Source: Dentipellis sp. KUC8613 (lineage: Eukaryota; Basidiomycota; Agaricomycetes; Russulales; Hericiaceae). Taken from it: 64,000 bases of DNA. Below the pieces are notes generated by a model. That model saw nothing but the letters and a program-made list of their open reading frames with translations, was not told where the DNA came from and did no database searches. The stretch spans positions 234,396 through 298,395 of the forward strand of contig NSJX01000002.1 of NCBI GenBank assembly GCA_002286715.1, read 5' to 3'. The position numbers and the translations under genes are program-made. This document shows, one piece after another, positions 45,028 through 56,040 of the stretch; positions within the stretch are counted from its first letter, which is position 1; each line of letters starts with the position of its first letter.

Positions 45028-48000
45028 ATGGCGCACCAGTCGCGGCCCGAGCCGATGAATGCATCGCCGCACCATCCAAAGGTCAAGGTATCCTTGACGT
45101 TCTCAGACCCATACTACCTCGCCGGGAGCGCAATCACTGGCAAGATGGAAGTCGAATCCAGGGCCGACGTGGGCTTAGGCCTCGGCATCATCATGGTCGA
45201 GCTCTTCGCCATCGAAGGTACGCGCACCCACATGACCGCACGCCGCGGCGCAGCTCACCATGTCCCAAGAGCTGACCTCGCGCGACCACTCCGCGACCTC
45301 GACGTTCATCCACGCACGCCGGCTCTTCCAGGGGCAGGGCCTCCCGCCCTCGAACGCCGTCCTACCGCACCCGGCGCAGGATTACCCCGCGCTCCCGGCG
45401 CACTACTACCAGGCGCAGCGCGGCAGCGCGACGTTCCTCTTCCAGCTCCCGTTGCCCTCGTCCGCGCCGAACGCGATCGACTTCGGCCAGGGCCTCGCGC
45501 GCGTGCGGTACGAGGTGCGCGCGACGGTCGGCGTGGCCTGGAAGGGCGAGAACCGCCTCGTCGTCGACACGCGCGAGGTCGACGTCCTGGAGAGCTACGA
45601 GCTCGACTTTGACCGCATCGAGCCCGAGGGCGTCGTCGTGGGCGAGCACGGCAAGATCTGGGTGCAGGCGAAGGTCGTCGGCGGGCTCGTCGTCGCAGGT
45701 GAGAGTGCGTGTGTCGAATTGCAGGTCAAGAACCACTCCTCCAAGAAGGTACGTGCGCGCATATATGCTGCCCAATGGCGTCCTGAATGTGCGCCGTAGA
45801 CGACGGGACTGTCGGTGACGTTGGAGCGCCATCTACAACTATGTGGACTGCCGCCGAACCAGAAAGCACCGCTCCAGATCTCGGACACTCTGACCACCGT
45901 CAAATTCCGAGGCCCCGAGTACATCGCCTACCCGGGCGTAGAAGGCGTCGCACAGCTAGTCTTTGACGTGCCTCGCTCGGCACGGACAGTCAAAGCTGGC
46001 GACCGCGAAGGCGACGACCCGGCCGTGCGTCCGAAGCCTCCAATCTTCGAAGTTCGCTGCCTCGTCAAAGTGACAATGTCGCTCCCCATCGGCAGGTGAG
46101 CCTTTCTTCCCTTCTTCAGCCGTATGCATGTTCAACGGAAAACCACGCGAGCAGCAAAGACATCCAGCTCGACCTGCCCGTGACCATCTACCACCCCGCC
46201 GCACTGCCGCCCCCCGAGCCCGAGCCGCCCCTCTCCCAGCCATTCGGCTCGCCCGTGTACGACGCCCCGTTCTACCCCGCCCCGCCCGAGCACGGCTACG
46301 CACACTCCCCAATACCCTTCGACCGCGCGCAGTCGCCCTACGCATACCCGTTCACCCCTCCCCCGGTGCCTGTGCCCGCCCCGCAGCCGTACTACGACCC
46401 CGCGCAGCAGCAGTGGTTCATGCCGCCGCCGGCACACAGCCCATACCCCTACTACTCGCCCCCCGCGCAGGCATTCTCGCCCCCACCACCGGGTGCATAC
46501 GCGCACCCGCACGCACAGTACTACTACCACCCGCACCCCGCCCAGCCCCTCGTCCCCCCTCCGCGCCCCGCGAGCGCCGAGCCCGTCCCCTCGTCCCCCC
46601 TGCACAGCATCCCATCCGGGCTGCCGCCCTCCGGCGCACAGCACCCGCTGCTCCCTCTCCTCGCCTCTTCCACCACCACCACCGCTACAACCGCCACAAC
46701 CGCCACTGCCGCCGCCTCCGCTGCCGCTGCCGCCGCCGATGTTCCTGTGGCTGCCGCGGAGGACGCGCAGGAGGGCAAGGGCGAGCGCGCATCCCGCGTC
46801 GCGCACCACCTGCGCATGTCCTCACGCCACCGCTCCGTCTCGCCGACGTCGCACCGCTTCGCCTTGCCCGCGTCCGCGTCCATCCCTGCACCCCTTCCCA
46901 TCCCTGTCCCTGTCCTACCAACGTCCCTCTCAGCACAAGCCCCACCAACATCCCTCACCCGATCCCTCTCGCCACTCCACTCCCCCGAAGTGGAAGTGCA
47001 CTCCCCGCGGCCCCTTCCTTCACCCACACGCGTACCTACGACCGACCCGTTCGCGGCCGCCGCATACGCACACACCCTCGCGCACTCGCTGCCGAAGAGC
47101 GGCCGCGTGGAGGCGCTCGAGCGCATGGCGGCCGCCGTCGACGGCGATTTGTCGCACGACCTGCCCAAGCGCGGCGGGGCGGTAGAGAAGGACAAGGACA
47201 AGACGCTGCCGAAACCGCCCGTGCCGTCGGGCAAGGTGCGCCTGCTAGGGCCGGGGATAGGGCCGCAGAGGCCGCGCGCGGATCAGGTGTTCGCGTTGGC
47301 CGATGCGGGTGCGGGCGTCGAGGCAGACGCAGATGCGGATGTGGACCTAGAGGCGGATGCCAATGTGGACCTCGAGGCGATGGGCGTGGACATGGGCATG
47401 GGCATGCAGGACGACGAGCCGCCGCAGGCGTGCCCGAAGACGCCGACGCTCTCCGCGCTCAGCATGCTCAAGCCGTCCTCGCACCCAAATCCACACCCGC
47501 ACGCGCTCTCGCTCTCCCCGCCCGCGCCCCCATCTGCACTTCTTAACCCCGGGGCGCAGGCGGACGCGGACGCGGAGAGCGGGCTGGACGCGCTCGAGCG
47601 GCGTCTGCTCGCGGAGGTGGGCACGCGCAAGCTCGACGCGGCGCACGCGCGCGCGACGGTGCTGCCGATCGCGATCCCGAGCGCGCAGGCGGACGTCGGG
47701 GGCGAGCTGAACGATTCTGCGATTTCGAGTCTGACGTTGGGCGCGGAGGAGGGGGTGGGGGGTGGCGCGGGGCCCGCTGGGGATGCGGCTGGGATTGGGG
47801 CTGGGGCTGGGGCTGGGAGCAAGTTTGAGCGCGAGCGGGCGAGGGAGTGGGAGCGCGTGGGGGTGGCGGGTGCGGATGCGGATGAGGGTGAGTGTGCGGA
47901 AGAGGGGATTGAGCACGAGCATGAACATGAACATGAACACGAGAACGACCGCATCTCGGACGAGCGCACGCAGAAGCAGGGCCGGAGCCACTCGGGTGAG

Positions 48001-49491
48001 AGCGACCGCGGCACGCGCAAGGGGAAGGGCGCGCGCAGCACGGCGTCGTCTGGGAAGGGCAGCCACGGGAAGAAGAAGCGGAAGAAGCGGAAGGAGGAGC
48101 GCGACGAGGATGCGGCGCGGCTGAGGAGCGCGGCGAAGGGCCGCGTTGCGGAGTGGCTGGGGCGGCTGGAGGTGCCTGCTGCGGACGAGGAGCCTGTGGC
48201 CGCAGGGGAGGGGCTGGATCTGGTTGATGCGGAGGCGGACGTGGAGGCGTTTAGGAATACGGGCGCGGTGTCGCCTGGGGGCAGGTCGCCGATGCTGTCG
48301 CCCCTCGAGGGGCGAAGTGAGGCTGGTAAAGTCTCCCCGGCTGCGTCGCCTAGAGTCTCGAGGACGCCGGTCGACGGTCTGCCCGCCGTACCGCCGCTGC
48401 CGGACTTCGTGATGAAAAGGCCTGCCTCGCGCGAGGTCTTGGATGCGAAAGCGTCACCCAGCACGTCGCCTAGCGCCAGGAAAGCGGAGCCTGCAGAGCC
48501 TGAGCCGAAGCCAGACGCGAAGGAAGCCGATGCGTCCGCGAAACCCAACCCCCGCTCCTCCGGCTTCGTCCCCATTTCCACCCTGCGCGAGAACCCGCAG
48601 CCACGCAACTCTCGCTTCATCTCCAGACCAGACCCCGGCCTTCCCAAGTCTGCGCACAACCCGACCTCCCCGCGCGCACGGTACGAGGCCGCTCTCAAAT
48701 CCTCCTCGCCCCCTCCACCCCCACCCGTCGGAGCCAAGAACATCAAAAAGGCTGACCAGAAGCGCTGGCCGGCGTTTCCGCCGCAGCCACAGGGAGACGC
48801 GCCTGCGAAGTACGATGTGCGCTCGGCGAGGGGTGGTCGGGGTGGAAAGGTGACAGCGGTCACGGCTATCTGGGCAACGGCGGCTGCGGGCGCGGGAGCG
48901 GACAACGCTGTACCCGCGAAAAAGCCTACTGCAAAGCCAATCGTGGCTCCCAAACCGAAGCCTGCGCCCCCAGCGAAACCCACAGTTGCCCACAAGCCTG
49001 CGGTACCTCCCTCAAAGCCGATCCCCGCTACAAAACCGACGCCAGTGCCATCCTCGAAGCCGACGCCCGCTGCAACGCCCAGGCCCGCATACATGAAGAC
49101 GCCCACACTCGCAAGCTACAAGCCACCACCGCCCGGAAAGCCGCGGACATTTCTCGACCTGCCTAAGGCCAAGCCGAGTATGGCCACTTCGGGCCCTCCG
49201 AGGACGTCTCCGCACGCCAGTCCCTCTCTCGGGCCAGCCAAAGGCGCTTCCGTCCCCGCCATCGTCTCGTCCTCGCTCGCAACGCCCATGATCTCGTCCA
49301 CAGCCTCCCTCTCGCGGCCCACCGGCCAAGAGAAAAAGCTGCCCTCCCCGCGCCTGCCCCCTGCGATACCGGAGATCCCGGCGACGGGACGCGTCGTGTC
49401 GCCTGCGTCGAAGGCGGCGGGGGAGGACCTTGCGTTCGGGCAGGCGAGGCTGCGGGATTTGATCAGGAAGTATCAGGGGCAGACTGCGTGA
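45028..49491 (+). CDS. Arrestin-like protein with very long disordered tail
   Basis: This is an arrestin-fold (alpha-arrestin-like) protein; fungal relatives recruit ubiquitin ligases to membrane transporters and receptors. Four exons, 45028-45217, 45270-45748, 45800-46095 and 46155-49491, give 1433 residues in phase. The first 350 residues form the two beta-sandwich halves: VKVSLTFSDPYYLAGSAITG, ATFLFQLPLPSSAPNAIDFG and ARVRYEVRATVGVAWKGENR, then LQVKNHSSKKTTGLSVTLER, GVAQLVFDVP and FEVRCLVKVTMSLPIGS. The remaining 1080 residues are low-complexity. They contain Pro/Tyr-rich segments (PYPYYSPPAQAFSPPPPGAY), Thr and Ala runs, Asp-Ala repeats, an alternating Glu-His run, a lysine-rich patch (KKKRKKRKEERDE) and Pro-Lys-Ala repeats. 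Short Pro-x-Tyr-like sites occur in the Pro-rich part; I did not verify classical PPxY ligase sites. It ends GQARLRDLIRKYQGQTA. Confidence 0.87.
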
Positions 49492-50176
49492 GCTGTCCGG
49501 TGGCGCGAGTATTCGAATGAGAAAGCAGTCAAGTCGTTGGACGCATTGTATCCTTATTTTTTGGGTTCATTCTGCTGGATTGTTGTTGTTGTTGCTTATA
49601 CCGCTTTTTCTCCGTCTCTATCTCTATCTCTGCCTCTCTCGCGTCTGGTTCTCTCCTATGCTCCTTACATCTCGCCATATTGCAACTCCATACATACATA
49701 CATACATACATACATAGTTTCCGGCTCCGGTCCAACGTCCAAGCTCAAGTCTCACATCCATACATATGCTCTCCCCCTCGTACATTCGTTCTCTCTTTCT
49801 CCCAACCTTCTGGTCTTCTGTTGTCCCAGTAGTACAGTGGCAGTACCAGCGCTCGTTACGACCTCTCATGACATTATGACATTATTACATGCGAAATACA
49901 TGTGCACTCGACAGGCGTGAAACAAAAAACAAGGGATAAGGCGGTATACAGAAGTCGTCGAACCATCCACGCGTGCGGGATCTCGAGACATCGCAGCAAG
50001 GAATGGAATCGTCATCACATCGCAAGTCAAAGGGATACATGGACAGCTGCTAGCGCTCGTAGTAGCAAGCTGTTTGGACTTCTTCATGGCGAAGCACATA
50101 CGGTGCGCACAGGCGCGGGGTGCCGTCTTTTGCACCGAGTGGGACGGGAAGACGGCAGATGCAGGCTGCGGGCCTT
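49492..50176. other. Tail-to-tail intergenic region
   Basis: Two 3' ends meet here. It contains a CATA tetranucleotide repeat and pyrimidine-rich sequence. No gene was seen. Confidence 0.45.
49688..49715. repeat. CATA tetranucleotide microsatellite
   Basis: About seven CATA units lie in non-coding sequence between two convergent genes. Confidence 0.9.
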
Positions 50177-52670
50177 TTATATGGCGGCCTTGCCTGCGGT
50201 CTGGAGATTGTAAAGCGAGTTAAAGTCATAGCCAGTGATGGAGTGCAGCATGACGCACCTCGATGGGCAGCAGCAGCATCAGCACCGACGCAGCCAAGAA
50301 CAGCGACGCGGACACGAAAATAGGTCTGGACCCCAACATTCATTCAGCCATCATCCTCACACAAGGAAGAAACACGCTCGAGGGGGAGGAAGGAAGCGCG
50401 CACCCGTTCGCCGTGTTGCTGTCGACGTTCCCGCTGGCTGGCGTGGTGGCGATCTTGATGATGGGCGCGAGCATGCCCATGATGCGGTTGAACGCCGAGC
50501 AGAGCGCGTCGGCGGTCCCGCGGTGCGGTGCGGGGAACACCTCGGGGGTGTATGCGTACAGCACGCCGTACATCTATACGAGGGGGTTCTGTCAGGTAAG
50601 GTGGATGCTCGCGCTGCGAGGCGGGTAAGAAAAGACGTACGGCGTTCCTACATAACGGACGCGAGTAAGCAAAGGGGGACTTACGACTATGAAGAGATGA
50701 TGAGGGGGATGGGACGCACTCTGTGAAAGCGGTGACACAAGAATACCCAAGCACGCCCGCCTGGTTCTTCGCCGTCGTAAACAGGAACAAGAAAATGCCC
50801 GTGAGCGCCGTGGACAGCGCCATCGCGAACTTGCGGCCGCCAAACGCAAAGCGGCTGCGGTCCTTGCGGCTCCAGTCGACGAGGATGCACGCGACGAGCG
50901 AGCCGGGCACGCCGAGACTCGAGACGATGCTGTAATTGCGGAACGTCGTCGACGTGCTCGATGACCCGGCGGGCACGCGGGCTTTGAGGTAGAGCGTGAG
51001 GAAGCCGTTGAATAGGGGGTATGCGAGACCGATGATTCTGCGTGGCAGCCGGATAAGATTCCGGATAGTAGAAGGGAGAATAGAATGGAGCGGCGTACCC
51101 CCAGAGTAAAATCGTGATGGTCGTGTTAATTTTTAGGCGTCTCGTAGCGAACAGCGGCTTCACATGGGACATGGAGACGGTGCTGAAGGCTTTCTTGACG
51201 ACCTGCAGGGTGGTATAGGTGTTGAGGGGCTCATTCCCGCCCGGCACGGACTGAAGCTTCTCGAGAGTCAACGTGATCGTCTTCCCGTTCTTCTTGGCAA
51301 TCCGCTCGAGAACCTGGACATAATGCGTCAACACGGACAGCACGAGATTGACGAAGCGAAGGTGGCGAGAGACGCACCGCGATGGCCTCCGCATCGCGGC
51401 CTTTTGCGACGAGGTATTTTGACGACTCTTGCAAGTCGAAGATGATGAACCGGCCCACCCACATCATGAATGTGACCGCTCCACTGCGCGTCTGATGAGT
51501 CACTGAATTCCTACACTAGGCAAACGAAATACTCACAGTGTATAGCTACAAACCGCAGATGTCAGCACGCAGAACTTCTTTGATATATCAGCGCACATAC
51601 AAGGTATATCTCCAACCCATGTTATCCGCCTTGGGGCATTGTCCCTGCGGAATCGACGCGTCGCAAGAATAATGCGCGATGAACGGCCATGCGACCAGTG
51701 AGCCAAACAGCTGCCCGAGGGCCCACCAGAGCGATAGCAGAGTCAGGAGCCACTGCGCGATACGTGAGCAGACCGAAATGAGACGTGGAGGCGCCGTTTC
51801 CCACCTGATGTGACTGGGGAACGTGCTCGAGGAAGATAGCGCCTGCGGCCCATCACCAATTTAGCAAGGCCCGCACATGGTATACGAGACGAACGTTCGC
51901 TGTGGCAAACACGCACCGTCTACGGGAAGACTGCGATGATGGGATGCCGTCAGTGGGATTCGATCGTGCGCGCAAACGCCGCCCGGGCGAGCAGCTGAGA
52001 CTCACTTTCCACCCACGCCGAACCCGACGCAGGCCACGAGCGACGCGAGGGCGACAAAGCTGGGCGCGGCACCGGCGGCTATGCCAAAGACACCTGCGAT
52101 GAACAAGGTGATGTTGAACGAGAGCTTGCGGCCCACCACGTCGGCGAGGATGCCCCAGCATGTCGCGCCTACGATGAGCCCGATGAACAGCGCGAGCGTC
52201 GCGTATTCGACACGGACGGGGTTCAGCTCTTGTTGAATTGACGGCAGGATGATGGCTACGCCCTGGAGCCAGATGTCTGAGAGCGACAAGGATATAGCAG
52301 GGGTTTATGAAAGTCTATAATGGCACTCACTGTCTGCCATCCATCCTAAACCAGTCAAAATAAAGAGCTGAACTTGATAGCGTCCAAACCCGATCCTGTG
52401 GTCACCGTAAGGTTAGGCTTCGGCAGTGGAGCCGCGAGACTCACTCGTTCTGCAGGCAGTCATTGACTTCGAGGAGTTCAGTAGGGGAAGTCAGTGGAAG
52501 AGGTATCAACACGCACTAAGCCTGCTCTTCGCCTCGTACACGGCAGAGACACCATCCTCATGGGAGAGGGAGTCGTAGTCAACCTCGTTCGTCTCGTCGA
52601 ATGTGCTGAGCTTCTTCTCGAGGTCAGGAGGGCCTGCATAGAGGCCGTCTTTCTTCTCGTTAATCGACAT
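50177..52670 (-). CDS. MFS transporter, sugar/phosphate-permease-like
   Basis: This is a twelve-helix major facilitator transporter of the sugar-porter/SV2-like kind. ATG 52670 gives MSINEKKDGLYAGPPDLEKK, a polar cytosolic N-terminus. Helix 1 is preceded by IGFGRYQVQLFILTGLGWMA, as in transporters of this group. Motif A appears as GILADVVGRKLSFN. The ACVGFGVGGNLPVDGAIFLE segment fits helix 4. The second half has INTTITILLWGIIGLAYPLF, SIVSSLGVPGSLVACILVDW and the loop RKDRSRFAFGGRKFAMALST. The strong end motif is YAYTPEVFPAPHRGTADALC, the PExxP-R-GT signature of this group. It ends LLPIETAGKAAI with TAA at 50177-50179. About nine exons were traced, including very small ones. The substrate is unknown. 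Confidence 0.88.
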
Positions 52671-55317
52671 GGTCCGGGAACAAATGGTCGTTAGTCGAGG
52701 ATGGGAAGGAAGGGAGGGCCGACTGCATGGGACGCGCCGCGCGCCTTTAAGGGTGGACGAAAAAAAGGGAATTTGGAATATTAATGGGGCCCCAAGCCAA
52801 TTTCGCCGCAAAGGGAGCAGACGGGGGGGAGGAACGGTTTTTGCTCATGTGATCTGACCGGACCCTGCTGCTCTGCACTGCATCTGTGGAGCAGGCAGAC
52901 GGCGTCAGAACAACCTGCACTCACCGTCCGGATCCTCGGCACGAGCGCAATCCCATCAGCGTCTGCCTGTTCTGCGCATCGCAAGCGCCCGCGCACGGTG
53001 AGTCTGCCCCTGCACGTTCGCACCTAGCTCCTGTCGCCCGCGAGCAGGACGCCTGCGCCGTCTGCTGCCCAGCGAGACGAAGTGCAAACCAGAAATTTTC
53101 GGCCTAGCCATCTCGCGCCCGCCACAAACGTTCGTGCCCCAAAAGCCATTCACGCCCTTGACGTACCAATACCATGTCCCGGATACGTATAACTCGGAGG
53201 CACTGTCACGGTCAGAGTCACTGCAGCAGCCCGGCGGCGAAATCAACTCGGAAACGGTACCTCTGTTGTGGCGGACAGTGGCCATCGCACACCGCGAGCC
53301 TCATGCCGCCAAGGCGGACAGTCGTCATGCAAACACACACATCGCCGCAACCGGTATGTCGTTCCCAGGGTCGCGCCACCCCGGTCCACAGAGACCTCCT
53401 CCATCTCTGGGTGGAATTCTGATCCCTCTGCTGCAAGGCTGTCCGAGCCCGCTTGTTACCAGCACGACGCGCTGCAGCCATGTGAATCTGACAGCCGCTC
53501 CAACGCGCACTACAAATCACCAGATGATGACCGTCCGTACGTGTGTTACAGGCTCCGCGTTTCGTCGGTCGCAGCTGTGCAATGTGCATGGGGCCAGCAG
53601 TTATTCGAGCCCCGGTGAGTCCTCGCGCGCGTGGTTTCGCGTCCAGCTGAGCCTGCGCGCCGTCATGGGTCGTATGCGACAGGTCAGGAGTGGCGAGCTG
53701 AGACACTCACTGCACACCCTGTAACCTGCCTCTGATTTCCATCGCCCGATGACGGCGCCAAGCGCCCCCAAGGTCCGCGGCGTGCCTTGCTTCTTCTCCA
53801 AGGTGGAACAGACGAGCGGAATGCTGACGAACGTGGCAGTGGTCATCCCGTCGCAGTCTGCGTCGTGCATGCCATCAAAAACTTCCGATGCTCGCAGCGG
53901 CCGCCACAACAGTCGAACTGACAGAACGCACCAGCGTATCGCTGACCATTGCAAGGCCTGCCGGTGGTGGAAGCGGCCCAGGACATTCTCGGTGGACAGG
54001 CAGCGCATGTGCACGGCACAGGCGATGTCTATCAATTCAAAGGTCAGTGTGCGTGCACGCGCACGTTCTAAGGCAACGATAACGAAGAGTCGAGAGCAAT
54101 AACGATACGTACCCGGCGAAAGAAGAAGATTGGCTACGACGCTGCTATCGGTCCTGCGTTATCGTCCTTAGGCACGCCGCCGCTGCACGTGCAGGCTCTA
54201 ACCCAATGGCGTCGGTACAGAGCAGGAGGTACGGTGTAACTCACCAGAAGCCTTCTAGCGAGATTGCCTTTGACAGAGACGTTCCGCTGGGGCTCCGAGA
54301 TAAGAAGAAAAATAGCTAGGTCGTCAAACGCATGCATGCGCAAAAGGCACTGGAACACAAACTTGTTAGCGACCCACTAGCATATATCCAGGAGGCAACG
54401 CGTACTTACGGCAATGTGGAACGTTCTTCGGCTCAAGTAATTCGAAGCACCAGCCAGCTTCTTCCAGGGCGAACCGGTGGCGCAAACAACCTGGCAAGAA
54501 AAGACGCTTTAAGACCATGATCAGCAAAAGTCCAAGCTTCAAACTATACGAAGCACTCGAGACGGGCTATATGCGCATGGAAGGAAAGTATACGTAGCAA
54601 ACGAAGCATACAAGTCAGTCACTGGCTGCTCTTGAAGGATGGAAAAGACGATGGCGCCATCATGACGCGTCCCATTGCGTGCATATATGCACTATCCACG
54701 CAGGGCACTTTCAACTGACCGCTCTACTAGGTAAAGCGCTCAAAGCGTTAGTAATGGTCATAAATACTGAAGCCAGTGGTCAACGATTCAATAAAGTGAC
54801 TTCTATCACTGGAGATTTTGCAATCCAGTAAAGCCGCGTACCTTCTTCTCTACCTAAAATCTAGTTGTCGCGTCGTCGGTTACGACGCCTGGATAGCAGA
54901 GGAAAGGGCAAAAGAGAAAGACGAAAACCGCGCGCGTCAACGCGTCTCGACGCGTCCTCCCGACCCGCGCCGTACCCCCTACCTCCGCGGACGGGCACAT
55001 CCCTAAAGCCTTGCAAGGCACCCCCTCAAAAATCTCAACGGCAAAGCCCTCCGCCTGATCCCCACCCAACCCACACACAATAAGTACATAGCAAGCAGGA
55101 GCGCACCACCGCGCAGGCGGCCCCGTCCCGGGCCCAACACCTGCAGTCCCAGAGTAACGAAACGCGGGAAGCTGGAACCGCTAGCGCTTGAACAGAGCAA
55201 CAAAGCCAACGTTCCTCTTCCTTACTTGCCCAGGTACGTATTGACACGCTGGGAAAGCCACATTGCTTACCCTCACTCAATCCACGATCCCCCGACAGAT
55301 CCACCACCACCACCACC

Positions 55318-55349
<32 letters not shown>

Positions 55350-56040
55350 CAACAACACGATGCCTCCGATTCGCGATTCGCGAAGGCGCCCCTGGCAGTT
55401 CAACATTTAATTCCCGCCAGCCAGCCACCAGCCCTGCATCTGCAATCGGCATCTGCATCTCGCCCTGGCCTGATCGCCGCGCAACCGTGCCACGGTGCAC
55501 AGGCAACCGCAACCTGCCGCGCATCTGCACCCGCTTGCCGACGCATACGGGAAGTCCCACAGATGAGTATTTGACCCGACTCGGACGCTCGGGCTTGCAA
55601 TTGCGCTCGCCATAGTTCCTGGTTTGCTGGGATCTCCCGGCTGGGCAATGGACGGAGGGTGGTGGAGGAGGATTTGAATTTGCCGGTGCCTGCAGTTGTG
55701 CGTGGTGAGGCAAATGCAGATGCAGATGCAGATGCCGGTGTGTGGCGGGATCGCCCGTGTCTGCTTCTGTCGGATGGGTCTTGGGTCTTGGCTAGTCTAG
55801 CCAGAAGACATCGCAACGTGTGAAGGCGAAATAGCGTTGTTCACGCCAAAAAAAGGAATGTCGAAGGTATGCTTACCGCCAGTATCGGCGTACGGGGTAT
55901 ATTTCTCGACTTCTCTGAAGAGTCGGACACCATTAACCTAGCTTTATTTAAGCCTAACACCTCCGATAGATCCCCCTCCGCATCTCTTCCTCCCTGACAC
56001 ACGTGCAAATTGCATTAGCATATATAGATAAGTACGAGAA
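52671..56040. other. Large region without an assignable gene
   Basis: I could not support a gene here. On the minus strand between about 54.5 and 53.6 kb there are fragments with plausible splice sites, for example MHAFDDLAIFLLISEPQRNV next to GNLARRLL, and a frame with DGMTTATFVSIPLVCSTLEK and KQGTPRTLGALGAVIG. They do not join into a frame that matches a family I know. On the plus strand an open frame at about 53134-53724 starts at a non-ATG codon. The remainder (54.5-56.0 kb) has a CAC/CAA microsatellite and open frames on both strands, which suggests random GC-rich sequence. A lineage-specific or decaying gene remains possible. Confidence 0.35.
55301..55357. repeat. CAC then CAA trinucleotide microsatellite
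   Basis: About eleven CAC units are followed directly by about eight CAA units. The change from one unit to the other is abrupt. The tract lies in a region with no assigned gene. Confidence 0.92.

Noticed and set aside
46132..49106. Several very long open frames opposite to and in other frames of the arrestin-like gene
   Set aside because: They are shadows of a GC-rich, low-complexity coding exon whose own frame is continuous from the arrestin domain.
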